From Actinomycetospora succinea (GTDB lineage Bacteria; Actinomycetota; Actinomycetes; Mycobacteriales; Pseudonocardiaceae), in NCBI RefSeq assembly GCF_004363095.1, contig NZ_SNYO01000009.1, positions 184,980 through 248,979 on the forward strand: 64,000 nt of DNA, given 5' to 3'. The position numbers and the translations under genes are program-made. This document shows, piece after piece, positions 34,326-42,171 of the stretch (the stretch's first letter is position 1; the number at the start of each line of letters is the position of its first letter). The notes below the pieces were generated by a model. The model saw nothing but the letters and a program-made list of their open reading frames with translations. It did no database searches and was not told the DNA's origin.

Positions 34326-35534
34326 TCAGAGCCCGAAGACCTTGCGCGCGGTCTCGCCGAGGATGTTGCGCTTGGCGTGGTCGTCGAGGAACGGCAGCGA
34401 GGCGATGCGGCCGGGCACGTCGAAGTCCCAGTGCGGCCAGTCCGACGAGTACATCAGCGTGTTCGGGGCGTCGATCGCGCGCAGCGTCGCCTCGAGCAGC
34501 GCGTCGTCGGTCCACTCCATCGGCTGCGACGTGTAGTACATCTCGCGCATGTAGTGCGACGGCGGCTTCGTCAGCAGCGGGGCGTCGGACTGGCGCATGT
34601 AGTACTCGTGGTCGAGCCGCTGCATCATGAACGGCACCCAGGCCAGGCCGCTCTCGATCCAGATCGTGCGCAGGTTCGGGAAGCGCTCGGGGATCCCGTT
34701 GATGACCCAGTTGGTCATGTGGGTCATGTTGCAGGTCACGAAGCTCATCGCGTGCGCCGACAGGAACCGGTTCATCGTCGACGTCATCGAGTCGGCCTGG
34801 TTCGGCCCGGCGTGGAAGCCGATCGGCAGCCCGCGCTCCTCGAGCATCCGGTAGAGCGGCATGTACGCGTTGCGGTGCACGCCCGCGTGGCGCTGGCTCG
34901 TGACGAGGAAGCCGATGACGCCGGGGTGGTCGGCGAACTCCTCGACGGTCGCGAGGCACGCGTCCGGGTCCTCGAACGGGAGGCCGAGCATCGTCTTGAC
35001 GCGCGGCTCGCGCGGCAGGATCTGGCTGGTGAACCAGCGGTTGTAGGCCTGCAGCAGCGCGCTCGCGACCTGCGGCTGCGGGTGCAGGCCGGTCTCGAGC
35101 ATCGGCTGCGGGAACACGACCTGCACGTCGATGCTCATCGCGTCCATCGCCCGGCGCACCAGGGTCACGTCGCGCTCGGCGCCCGAGGCCGCGCCGGGGG
35201 TCTCCTCGGCCAGCGACGCCTGGTGCGGGATGCGCCCCGAGACGTCCTGCATGGTCAGGCCCGGCGGGTGGTTGTGCAGCGCCAGGTGGGAGGCCTGCGG
35301 CCAGTTGCGCATCATCTGGTGCGCGGTGTCCTTGAGCACCGGCGAGTCGAGGAACTCGAGGATTTCCGGCCAGGAGTCGAGCTCCACGTGGTGGGAGTCG
35401 ACGTCGACGATGAAGTAGTCGTCGAGGCCGTAGCGCTCGGTGTCGCGGGCGGCGTTCGCGAGGATCTCGCGGCTGTCGGTGTGGGTCGTGATCTCCTGCG
35501 TGGGCAGGCGACGCACTCCGTCGTCGATGGTCAT
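34326..35534 (-). CDS. Amidohydrolase-2 (ACMSD-like) metal-dependent hydrolase/decarboxylase
   Basis: 402 residues from ATG 35534, preceded by AAGGAG. The TIM-barrel marks are VDVDSHHVE (43-51, metal site), GFHAGPNQ and YSSDWPHWD with the late Asp. The family includes ACMS decarboxylase and o-pyrocatechuate-type decarboxylases as well as hydrolases. It is translated as an overlapping operon with a 97-residue protein and a Rieske protein upstream, which points to degradation of an aromatic or heterocyclic compound. The substrate is unknown. Confidence 0.85.
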   Translation of the reverse strand: MTIDDGVRRLPTQEITTHTDSREILANAARDTERYGLDDYFIVDVDSHHVELDSWPEILEFLDSPVLKDTAHQMMRNWPQASHLALHNHPPGLTMQDVSGRIPHQASLAEETPGAASGAERDVTLVRRAMDAMSIDVQVVFPQPMLETGLHPQPQVASALLQAYNRWFTSQILPREPRVKTMLGLPFEDPDACLATVEEFADHPGVIGFLVTSQRHAGVHRNAYMPLYRMLEERGLPIGFHAGPNQADSMTSTMNRFLSAHAMSFVTCNMTHMTNWVINGIPERFPNLRTIWIESGLAWVPFMMQRLDHEYYMRQSDAPLLTKPPSHYMREMYYTSQPMEWTDDALLEATLRAIDAPNTLMYSSDWPHWDFDVPGRIASLPFLDDHAKRNILGETARKVFGL

Positions 35535-35824
35535 GAACTGCTCCTTGAGAACCACAGGGCGAGGTCGAACGGGTTGAGGTCGTGCGCCTTGAGCGCGGCG
35601 GTGGCGAGGACGACGGACTCGGTGGGGGTCACGTCCGTCCCGAGCACGGGGTGCGCGTCCTCCTCCACGCCGACCGCGTAGAGGCGCGCCGCGACCGCGA
35701 CGAGCCGGCGGGCGACGTCGGGGTCGAGCGCCGCGATGGCGCCGTCGCCGAGGCCGGCGTCGACCTCGGTGGTCAGCTGGTCGACCAGCTCGGTGATGCG
35801 GGTGGCGCGCTCAGACCGTGACAC
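35531..35824 (-). CDS. Small conserved-looking protein between Rieske and amidohydrolase genes
   Basis: 97 residues, GTG start with GAGGAGGG upstream. It overlaps the Rieske gene by 14 bases and the amidohydrolase start by four (ATGA). It is acidic and helical (RATRITELVDQLTTEVDAGL, PDVARRLVAVAARLYAVGVE), ends HDLNPFDLALWFSRSSS and has no Cys or signal peptide. I do not recognise it. The tight coupling suggests a subunit or accessory protein of the same pathway. Confidence 0.7.
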   Translation of the reverse strand: MSRSERATRITELVDQLTTEVDAGLGDGAIAALDPDVARRLVAVAARLYAVGVEEDAHPVLGTDVTPTESVVLATAALKAHDLNPFDLALWFSRSSS

Positions 35825-36221
35825 GGACCCGCCCGCCCTCCTCGGCGACCGTCACCGGGCGCAGCGCGAAGTCCGGGCGGCCCGGGTGGCGGCCGGTGGT
35901 GACGTCGTACTCGAAGCCGTGCCACGGGCAGACGATGTGCATCGAGTCGTCCTCGAAGGCGAGCCCGAGGCTGCGCTGCGCGTCGTCGAGGCGTTCGCGG
36001 ACCCGGGAGACGATGCGGCCCTGGCAGGCCGGCCCGCCCTGGTGCGCGCAGCGGTTCTCGTAGGCGTGCAGCCGCCCGCGGAAGCGGAAGACGCCGACGG
36101 TGACGGCGTCGGCGCCCTCGCCGACGGTCACGACGAGGCGTCCCCGCTCGGCGATCTCCTCGCCGGCGCCGACGTCGTAGGTGCGGGTCGGCGGCGCCGA
36201 TCCGTCGAGCGTGGTGGTCAT
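35811..36221 (-). CDS. Rieske [2Fe-2S] ferredoxin-like protein
   Basis: 136 residues. The cluster ligands are CAH (58-60) and CPWH (98-101), followed by FEYDVTTGRHPG. The gap between the two ligand pairs is 37 residues, longer than the usual 15-20, because of an inserted charged helix (RERLDDAQRSLGLAFEDD). It is the first gene of the Rieske / 97-residue / amidohydrolase operon and divergent from the LysR gene. It may deliver electrons to an oxygenase or be an oxygenase component; no large oxygenase subunit is nearby. Confidence 0.85.
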   Translation of the reverse strand: MTTTLDGSAPPTRTYDVGAGEEIAERGRLVVTVGEGADAVTVGVFRFRGRLHAYENRCAHQGGPACQGRIVSRVRERLDDAQRSLGLAFEDDSMHIVCPWHGFEYDVTTGRHPGRPDFALRPVTVAEEGGRVRVTV

Positions 36222-36263
36222 GCCGACCACCGTGCGCCAGGCCACAACCCTTGTAAAGTTCAG

Positions 36264-36281
36264 GTATGTGGGCTGATACAT
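36264..36281. promoter_or_regulatory. Likely LysR operator between rieske and lysR genes
   Basis: GTATGTGGGCTGATACAT has an ATGT-N8-ACAT dyad in the 58-base gap between the divergent genes. It overlaps the LysR start codon at 36280, so binding would also repress lysR. It fits the T-N11-A type loosely. Confidence 0.45.
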
Positions 36282-37185
36282 GAGCAATCCTGCGTATTCG
36301 CTCCGTCAGCTCTCGTACTTCGTCGCGGTGGCCGAGGCGGGGACGCTCGCCGGGGCGTCGGCGACGCTGCACGTGTCGGCGTCGGCCCTCTCGCTGGCGC
36401 TCGACGAGCTCGAGCGCGCCCTCGACGCGCAGCTCACCGTGCGCCGCCGCGCCCACGGCATCCGCCTCACCCCCGCCGGCCAGGAGACGCTGCGCCGGGC
36501 CCGCCGGCTGCTGCGCGAGGCCGACGAGCTCGCCGACGCCGCGGGCGGCGACCCCGGCGACGTCGCCGGCACCGTCCGCGTCGGCTGCTACACGACGCTC
36601 GCGCCCGGCCTGCTGCCCGCGGCGATCGGGCGCTTCACCGCCGACCACCCGCGGGCGCGCGTCGAGTTCGTCGAGGGCTCGCAGGATCTGCTGGTCCGCG
36701 GCCTGCTCGAGGGCGAGCTGGACGTCGCCGTGCTCTACGACCACCGTCTCGACCCGGCCCTGGAGCTCACCGCGGTCTCGGCGAACATGCCGCACCTCGT
36801 GCTCCCCCGCGGGCACCGGCAGCTGCGCGGCGCCGAACCGGTCGCGCTCGCCGACCTCGTCGACGAGCCCATGGTGCTGCTCGACCTCCCGCCGAGCTCC
36901 GAGCACGCGCTCGGCGTCTGTCTCGCGGCGGGACTGTCCCCCCGCGTGCGCTACCGCACGGCGAACGCCGAGACGGCGCGCGCCCTCGTCGGGCAGGGCC
37001 TGGGTTTCACCGTGCTCGCGCAGGCCGACCCGGAGGCCGGGCGGCGCGAGGAGGTGGTCGCGGTGCCGATCGCCGAGGAGCCCGCCCCGCTGCCGATCGT
37101 GCTGGCGTGGTCGGGGCAGGTCGCACCGACGGCGACGGCCCGGGCGTTCGCCGCGGCGGTGACGTCCTGCGGGCCCACCGTCTGA
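36280..37185 (+). CDS. LysR-family transcription regulator
   Basis: 301 residues. The HTH is at about 7-65 (LRQLSYFVAVAEAGTLAGASATLHVSASALS), and the periplasmic-binding-like effector domain spans about 95-295 (VRVGCYTTLAPGLLPAAIGRF). It is divergent from the Rieske-amidohydrolase operon, the usual arrangement for an activator of that operon responding to a pathway compound. Confidence 0.92.
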   Translation: MSNPAYSLRQLSYFVAVAEAGTLAGASATLHVSASALSLALDELERALDAQLTVRRRAHGIRLTPAGQETLRRARRLLREADELADAAGGDPGDVAGTVRVGCYTTLAPGLLPAAIGRFTADHPRARVEFVEGSQDLLVRGLLEGELDVAVLYDHRLDPALELTAVSANMPHLVLPRGHRQLRGAEPVALADLVDEPMVLLDLPPSSEHALGVCLAAGLSPRVRYRTANAETARALVGQGLGFTVLAQADPEAGRREEVVAVPIAEEPAPLPIVLAWSGQVAPTATARAFAAAVTSCGPTV

Positions 37186-37230
37186 TCGCCAGGATGGGAC
37201 GGGACGCACGCACGGCGGGGAGGGCCTTCG

Positions 37231-37704
37231 GTGGACGATCTGCGGGACGACGGGTACGTGGCCGCGCACCTGCGCGACGACCTCGACGAGGAGCCGCCAC
37301 CCTGGCCGCCGCACGAGATCGTGCCGGGGATCTGGCAGTCCGGGAGCCCGGAGACCGGCGAGCACTGGGACGCCGTGTTCGACCTGCACGGTGCCGCCCC
37401 GCCCCTCGAGGACGTCGAGTTCTACCTGCACTGGATCATCGAGGACGGCCCGGCGCCCGACTTCACGACCCTGCGCGGACTCGCCGACCTGGTCGACGAC
37501 ATGCGCAACGACGGCAAGCGGGTCCTCATCCACTGCGCGGCCGGCATCAACCGCTCGGGCCTGCTCTCGGCGGCGGCGCTGATCCGCGGCGGGCACGACC
37601 CGGACGAGGCGATCGCGCTGGTCCGCCGGGCGCGCACCGGCGCGCTGAACAACCCGAACTTCGTCGAGATGCTCCACGACCCGCGATGGTCCCCACGTGC
37701 GTGA
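37231..37704 (+). CDS. Dual-specificity-type protein phosphatase
   Basis: 157 residues. The catalytic loop is HCAAGINRSG (101-110; Cys102, Arg108), preceded by IIEDGPAPDF, where an Asp can act as general acid. It matches small bacterial DSP/PTP domains that dephosphorylate Tyr or Ser/Thr proteins or phosphoinositide-like substrates. GTG start with GGGGAGGG upstream. Its stop TGA (37702) lies in palindrome P6 and the protein ends Pro-Arg-Ala. Confidence 0.85.
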   Translation: MDDLRDDGYVAAHLRDDLDEEPPPWPPHEIVPGIWQSGSPETGEHWDAVFDLHGAAPPLEDVEFYLHWIIEDGPAPDFTTLRGLADLVDDMRNDGKRVLIHCAAGINRSGLLSAAALIRGGHDPDEAIALVRRARTGALNNPNFVEMLHDPRWSPRA

Positions 37705-37736
37705 CATGGGTCGTCATGACGACCCACATCGCTCAC
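37697..37736. repeat. Palindrome P6
   Basis: 40 bases centred on TCATGA with four mismatched pairs; half-arm GTGCGTGACATGGGTCG. It contains the stop codons of both convergent genes (37702-37704 plus; 37714-37716 minus). Confidence 0.85.
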
Positions 37737-38661
37737 AAGGCCGAAGGCCATCCACACCGATCTGAGCGAGGACGGCCCCGACCTCCCGTGCGGTTCCGCA
37801 CGGGTCGCCGTCCACCTCCTCCGGGCCGAAGGCGAGTCTCGCGCGGCCTGCGAGCTGTGCCGCGTTGCCCCGGCGTCGATCACGGTGGGCCACGCGACGG
37901 TCGGAGTGGAACCTCCACCCGTCGAGACGGACGATGAGCTCGCCGTGAGGACCGGAGTAGAGGACGTCCTCGAAGAGCACCGTGCCGTCCACGACCACGG
38001 GTACCTGTCGGACGCCGTGCGGCAGGCCGTGCGGACCCTCGACACTCAGGGCGTAGGACGACTCGAGGGCGGACATCACGCCCTCGATCATCAGCATCGC
38101 GGCGTCGCGGAGCGCGTTCCGGTAGCGCGTCGGACGCCGTAGCTCCATCGCCGCGAGGAGCTGCATCCCCGAGACGCCGCCGGCCAACGCCGACCGCTGC
38201 AGCACCGACATCGCGGAACGCGCCGTGGGCGAGGCCACCGCCAGATCGACAGCGGTGTGCACCGGCGCGACGATCGGCAAGCCCTCCTCGACGACGGTGA
38301 TGTGCTCGAACGCGCGGCTCCGGTGCACCGTCAGGTCGCCGGTTCGACTCGTCGACCTGCCGTAGGCCACGCTCACGTGCGGCGAATCCGGGCGACGACG
38401 CACCATGCGCCAGCGAACACCGGCCGACCCGTGGCTCAGCGCCGCGGGCCAGCAGGCGAGCACCGCCGCCCAGTCCTCGGCCTCCGGCGTCAGCGGGCCG
38501 GTGAAGGTGGCCAGCGTGCCGTCGCGCAGGCGCTGCCATCGCTCGGCGTCCACCTGCGCGCGGATCTGGGCGAGGGTCAGCCCGTGCTCCAGGGCCTGTC
38601 GGCGGGTGCCGATGCCGTGCTGCTCGGCGAGCAGCGCTCGCCACGACTCAGGAACGTCCAT
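37714..38661 (-). CDS. AbiEi-like domain protein with nuclease-like C-terminus
   Basis: 315 residues. The N-terminal part resembles the AbiEi antitoxin-type winged helix (GIGTRRQALEHGLTLAQIRAQVDAERW). The C-terminal part resembles the DUF559/Vsr PD-(D/E)xK fold found in actinobacterial proteins of this length: SSYALSVEGPHGLPHGVRQVP, ELIVRLDGWRFHSDRRVAHRDRRRGNAAQL. No AbiEii toxin gene is adjacent, so it is not a standard toxin-antitoxin pair. Such stand-alone proteins are common in actinobacteria and unexplained. The last residues (CERCGSS) are encoded by palindrome P6. Confidence 0.72.
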   Translation of the reverse strand: MDVPESWRALLAEQHGIGTRRQALEHGLTLAQIRAQVDAERWQRLRDGTLATFTGPLTPEAEDWAAVLACWPAALSHGSAGVRWRMVRRRPDSPHVSVAYGRSTSRTGDLTVHRSRAFEHITVVEEGLPIVAPVHTAVDLAVASPTARSAMSVLQRSALAGGVSGMQLLAAMELRRPTRYRNALRDAAMLMIEGVMSALESSYALSVEGPHGLPHGVRQVPVVVDGTVLFEDVLYSGPHGELIVRLDGWRFHSDRRVAHRDRRRGNAAQLAGRARLAFGPEEVDGDPCGTAREVGAVLAQIGVDGLRPCERCGSS

Positions 38662-38698
38662 GTCCTGGTTCGACGCAGCAAGGGCGCCTCCGGCTCCT

Positions 38699-38740
38699 CG
38701 TGAGTGCTACGGGTTGCCCAGGCCACCCATTTCACTCACG
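38699..38740. repeat. Palindrome P7
   Basis: 42 bases with perfect outer arms CGTGAGTG / CACTCACG and a decayed centre. It lies between the 5' end of the AbiEi-like gene and the stop of the TetR gene at 38707, and encodes that protein's last residues. Confidence 0.8.
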
Positions 38741-39267
38741 TGGCCGAAGGCCCTCAGCTCGTCGAACAGCGCCAGCAGCTCGCCGGTGTCGGTGGGACCG
38801 AGCCGCTGCTGGCGTCCGATCAGCACGGCGAGGGCGAGGTCGGCGAGGCGGCCGGCGCGGACCTCCTCGACGCCGGTGGCCACCAGGGCGTCGAGGACCA
38901 CGCGACGGCGCTGCTCGTCGACGCGCTCCTGCACGACCGCCACGCGCGGGTCGCCGTGCGCCCAGGAGCGGATCGCGGTCTCGGCCTCGTGCGGGAACGT
39001 CAGCGCGAGGTGCTTGAGCACGTCGAGGCGGCCCTCGGGGTCGGGCTCGCGGCCGGCGATCTCGGCGAGGCGGCGGGTGTCGACGGTTTCCCAGTGCTCG
39101 AGCAGCGCGTCGACGAACCCGTCCCAGCCGCCGAAGTGGTGGTAGAACGACCCGCTGGTCACGCCGACCGCCCGGCACAGGGTGGCCAGGCGCAGCCCCG
39201 ACCGGCCCTGGCACGCCAGCAGCGTCATCGCGGCGTCGAAGAACCCCTCGCGGTTGGTCACCGTCAC
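38707..39267 (-). CDS. TetR-family regulator of the divergent MpaB-like gene
   Basis: 186 residues from GTG 39267, preceded by a GGGGG-rich site. The HTH is about 1-55 (LATLCRAVGVTSGSFYHHFGGWDGFVDALL). The ligand domain ends ALFDELRAFG, after which HVSEMGGLGNP is translated from palindrome P7. It is divergent from the MpaB-like gene, with a clear dyad operator in the gap. Confidence 0.88.
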   Translation of the reverse strand: MTVTNREGFFDAAMTLLACQGRSGLRLATLCRAVGVTSGSFYHHFGGWDGFVDALLEHWETVDTRRLAEIAGREPDPEGRLDVLKHLALTFPHEAETAIRSWAHGDPRVAVVQERVDEQRRRVVLDALVATGVEEVRAGRLADLALAVLIGRQQRLGPTDTGELLALFDELRAFGHVSEMGGLGNP

Positions 39268-39289
39268 GTCCCCACCCCCTTGCCGATCG

Positions 39290-39339
39290 AACGTAGCAGC
39301 TTCTATGTTCTCGACGACGAACATAGAACTACTTACGTT
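39290..39339. promoter_or_regulatory. TetR operator between tetR and mpaB-like genes
   Basis: A nested dyad: inner perfect arms TTCTATGTTC (39301-39310) and GAACATAGAA (39319-39328), outer arms AACGTA (39290-39295) and TACGTT (39334-39339). It is AT-rich against the surrounding DNA and 18 bases before the MpaB-like start, so it fits autoregulated TetR control. Confidence 0.8.
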
Positions 39340-39356
39340 CCCGCTGGAGGGCGACC

Positions 39357-40214
39357 GTGGACCGCTGGGCCTGGCTGCGCCGCATCGCGGCGCTCGACCC
39401 GGCGTCGGCCGACGACGCCGAGGAGATCCACCGGATCACGGCCGGCATCGAGTTCCCCTGGGACGTGCGCCAGGCGCTCGGGCTCGCGCTGTTCCGGACC
39501 TACGCGGTGCCGTCGGTGGGCGAGCTGCTCGCCCGGACCGGGCAGTTCACCGCGCACACGCAGAAGCGCTACGACGACACCGTCCTGCTGCTCGGCGCCA
39601 CCGTCGACCGCGGCGTCGACGACCCCGACGCGCGCACCGCGATCCGGCGGATGAACCAGATGCACCGCCGCTACGGCATCGGCAACGACGACATGCTCTA
39701 CGTCCTCGCGACCTTCGTCGTCACCCCGCTGCGCTGGCTCGACGCGTTCGGTTGGCGACCGCTGCACCCGCACGAGCGCGCCGCGGCCGTGGCCCACTAC
39801 CGCGCGCTCGGCCGGCACATGGGCATCCGCGACATGCCCGCCGACGAGGCCGGCTTCGCGGCACTGCTCGACGACCACGAGGCCGCGCACTTCGCCTACA
39901 CCGACGGCGGGCGCGAGGTCGCCGACGCGACGCTGGGCCTGCTCACGACGTTCCCGCCGTTCTCGGCGCTGCCCGCCGCGGTCACGCGCCGGCTGACCAC
40001 GTGCCTCATGGACCCGCACCTGCTGCGGGCGCTGCGCTACCCCATACCGACGCGCGCGGAACGGGCGGCCGCGCACGCCGGGATGCGCGCGCGGGCGCTC
40101 GTCGAGCGCCGGATGCCTCCGCGCCGCGCGATCGTCACGGTGGCGGATCTGCGCGAGGTCCGCTCCTACCCCGAGGGGTTCGACCTCGCGCGGCTGGGGA
40201 CGTTCGACTGGCCG
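39357..40214 (+). CDS. MpaB/DUF2236-family oxygenase-like protein, 3' end unresolved
   Basis: About 286 residues of MpaB-type fold are visible: IEFPWDVRQALGLALFRTYAVPSVGELLARTGQF, MNQMHRRYGIGNDDMLYVLATFVVTPLRWL, HEAAHFAY and the end SYPEGFDLARLGTF. The family includes latex-clearing protein and mycophenolate MpaB, which use b-type heme. GTG start with GGAGGG upstream. The frame has no stop after the domain: it stays open to 42101 across three genes on the other strand. A +1 shift would end at 40257. Either the stop codon was lost or a base was miscalled near 40200; the end given is the limit of recognisable domain. Confidence 0.7.
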
Positions 40215-40577
40215 CTACACCGTCGTGCGGTGCGGCAGGTCGATGCCGTCGGTGTAGTGCTCGGCGGCGGCGCGCAGCCAGATCGCCTGGCGCTCCTCGG
40301 CGTCGGGCGTCGGGAAGCGCTCGCAGACCCGCGCGCGGCCCGGCGTCGCCTCCTCGCACGGGCCCCAGACCTCGGCGTACTCGACCTGGCCCGCCTCGGT
40401 CAGGGCCGTGGCGAGCACGACGGCGTCGTCGTGGTTCGCGCTCCACCCGAGGCTGTGCCAGCCCTCGACGTCGGGGCGGTGTCCCGGCGGGTCCGACCAG
40501 CCCCGCACCTCCCACTCGAGCTCGGCGTGCTCATGGCGACGACGATCGGACAGCGGACGCTCGCTCACGGCGATCAC
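40215..40577 (-). CDS. Uncharacterised 120-residue protein
   Basis: Acidic, rich in Trp and His (EWEVRGWSDPPGHRPDVEGWHSLGWSANHDD), with no signal peptide or membrane span. GTG 40577 or GTG 40568 could be the start. It resembles no family I know; the composition is that of a folded cytoplasmic protein. It is convergent with the MpaB-like gene. Confidence 0.5.
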   Translation of the reverse strand: MIAVSERPLSDRRRHEHAELEWEVRGWSDPPGHRPDVEGWHSLGWSANHDDAVVLATALTEAGQVEYAEVWGPCEEATPGRARVCERFPTPDAEERQAIWLRAAAEHYTDGIDLPHRTTV

Positions 40578-40656
40578 GCTCCTCGCGCAGCTCGGCGGCG
40601 GAGGCGGCCCGGTCGCCCGAGGGGTACGGGACGTCCGGGTCGTCAGTGCCCGGCAT
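40531..40656 (-). CDS. Possible 41-residue ORF upstream of the 120-residue gene
   Basis: ATG at 40656, reading MPGTDDPDVPYPSGDRAAS and ending SSP with TGA at 40531. Its 3' third overlaps the start of the 120-residue gene in another frame, so only one of the two starts may be right. Charged helical segment AELREERDRRERA. AGG is the only hint of a ribosome site. Low confidence. Confidence 0.25.
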   Translation of the reverse strand: MPGTDDPDVPYPSGDRAASAAELREERDRRERASAVRSSSP

Positions 40657-40788
40657 ACACCTGCTGTTCACCGGAGTCGAGCAGCCGAAAGCGGTCCAAC
40701 CGGTCGTCGCGGGAGGGACGGGCAGCGAGCGCGGACGATCGTGACCGGACCGTGACCTCAGGCGGGCGCCGGCGCCTCGCGGGCCCGA

Positions 40789-41406
40789 TCACCGACCTCC
40801 GAGGTTGGTCAGGGCTTCGGCCAGGTCGACGACGTCGGCGTACTTGGCATCGAGATCGGCGAGGTTCTGGTCGTGCAGCGCGGTGGTGCGGTCCGCGCAG
40901 GCGTCGCGGACGACGATCGGGCGGAAGCCGGCCGCGAGCGCGTCGGTGGCGGTCGCCCGCACGCAGCCCGACGTCGAGACCCCGGCGACGACGATGGTGT
41001 CGACGCCGCGGGCGCGCAGGGTGGCGGCGAGCGAGGTGCCGGCGAACGACGACGCGTGCTGCTTGGCGACGACCGCCTCCCCGGCACGCGGCGCCAGCGC
41101 GAGCTCGCCCCACCCGCCGAGCGCACCCTCGGCGAAGCACGCCAGCGACGGCACCTTGGCCGCGAAGAACCCGGCGTCGGCCATGTCCGGGGCGAAGCGG
41201 ACGACGGTCCAGATCACCGGGACGTCGGCCGACCGGGCCGCGGCGACCAGCTTGTCCGCGGGCCCGAGGACGTCGGCGGACCCCAACCAGAAGGGCCCGT
41301 CGGGCTCGACGTAGGCGCGGACGAGGTCGACGACGACCAGCGCCGGCCGGTTCCCCCAGCCCACACGCCCGGCGAACGGGGACCCGTGCGGATTGCTCCC
41401 GGACAT
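40789..41406 (-). CDS. Isochorismatase-family amidohydrolase
   Basis: 205 residues. The cysteine-hydrolase triad is readable: Asp in VVVDLVRAY, Lys in VAKQHAS and Cys in GVSTSGCVRATA. Close families are N-carbamoylsarcosine amidase and maleamate amidohydrolase. It begins two bases after the GntR stop, so it is the second gene of a gntR-isochorismatase operon divergent from the lyase gene. It likely takes part in the same small catabolic pathway. Confidence 0.87.
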   Translation of the reverse strand: MSGSNPHGSPFAGRVGWGNRPALVVVDLVRAYVEPDGPFWLGSADVLGPADKLVAAARSADVPVIWTVVRFAPDMADAGFFAAKVPSLACFAEGALGGWGELALAPRAGEAVVAKQHASSFAGTSLAATLRARGVDTIVVAGVSTSGCVRATATDALAAGFRPIVVRDACADRTTALHDQNLADLDAKYADVVDLAEALTNLGGR

Positions 41407-41408
41407 GC

Positions 41409-42068
41409 TCACTGCTCCTCCACCATCACCGCGCGCGCGTTGCCGAGGTGGCAGCGCATGACCGCCCCCGCCCAGTCGCCGTCGCCGGCGCGCAGCGCGG
41501 CGACGATCTCCGCGTGGTGGGCGAGGCTGCGCGCCAGCGAGTCCGCGTCGTAGGTGCGGAACGTCCGGGTCACGACGGGCGTGTGCACGACGTTCGCCAG
41601 CGCCGCCGCGAGCGCGGGCGCGTGGGCCAGCGCGAGCAGGCGGGCGTGGAAGGCGCGGTTGAGGTCGACGAGGGCGTCGAGGTCCTGGTCGGGGCCGGGG
41701 GCGCCGACCGCGAGCATCGTCGTCGCCAGGTCGTCGAGCGCGGCGAGGTCGTCCGGGGTGACGTACTGCGCGGCGCGAGCGGTGGCCTGTGGCTCGAGGG
41801 CGAGGCGCACGTCGAAGATGCCGTCGAGGTCCTCGCGGGAGAACCGGGTGACGCGCGCGCCGCGGTGGGCCTCGAGCTCGACGAGCCCCTCGGCGGCGAG
41901 CCGGGTCAGCGCCTCGCGCACGGGGGTCCGCGAGAGGCCGAGCCGCTCGGCGATCTCGACCTCGCCGAGGTGCGCCCCGGCCGCGAGGTCGCCGTCGAGG
42001 ATGGCCTCGCGCAGGTCGGCGAGGGCACGCTCGGAGGCGCGGCCCGCCCGCCGTTCCGTGCTCGTCAT
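41409..42068 (-). CDS. GntR-family (FCD) transcription regulator
   Basis: 219 residues. The winged helix is about 12-75 (LREAILDGDLAAGAHLGEVEIAERLGLSRTPVREALTRL). The FCD ligand domain follows, with metal-site His in NRAFHARLLALAHA and SLAHHAEIVAAL. It is divergent from the lyase gene and upstream of the isochorismatase gene. Two similar short dyads in the gap look like its operators. Confidence 0.9.
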   Translation of the reverse strand: MTSTERRAGRASERALADLREAILDGDLAAGAHLGEVEIAERLGLSRTPVREALTRLAAEGLVELEAHRGARVTRFSREDLDGIFDVRLALEPQATARAAQYVTPDDLAALDDLATTMLAVGAPGPDQDLDALVDLNRAFHARLLALAHAPALAAALANVVHTPVVTRTFRTYDADSLARSLAHHAEIVAALRAGDGDWAGAVMRCHLGNARAVMVEEQ

Positions 42069-42086
42069 CCGCTCTCCGTCCCGATG

Positions 42087-42096
42087 TTGTACGCAA
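42087..42096. promoter_or_regulatory. GntR operator, gntR-proximal
   Basis: TTGTACGCAA, 19 bases upstream of the gntR start. It has the same TTGT-CAA pattern as the site at 42151 and fits FCD-type GntR boxes. Confidence 0.55.
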
Positions 42097-42150
42097 CCTA
42101 GGGTGCGTCGCCGGGCTCGACAAGGCACGATCGCCGTGAGCCGTCCACCG

Positions 42151-42160
42151 TTGTGCACAA
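42151..42160. promoter_or_regulatory. GntR operator, lyase-proximal
   Basis: TTGTGCACAA, a perfect 10-base palindrome directly before the AAGGAG ribosome site of the lyase gene. The pair of sites could repress both divergent transcripts. Confidence 0.6.
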
Positions 42161-42171
42161 GGAGCCGCGCC

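Noticed and set aside
37714..38661. AbiE toxin-antitoxin system
   Set aside because: There is no AbiEii nucleotidyltransferase gene beside it, and the C-terminal half is nuclease-like.
39357..42101. A real 914-residue protein
   Set aside because: Only the first 286 residues have a domain; the rest is antisense to three good genes and low in complexity.
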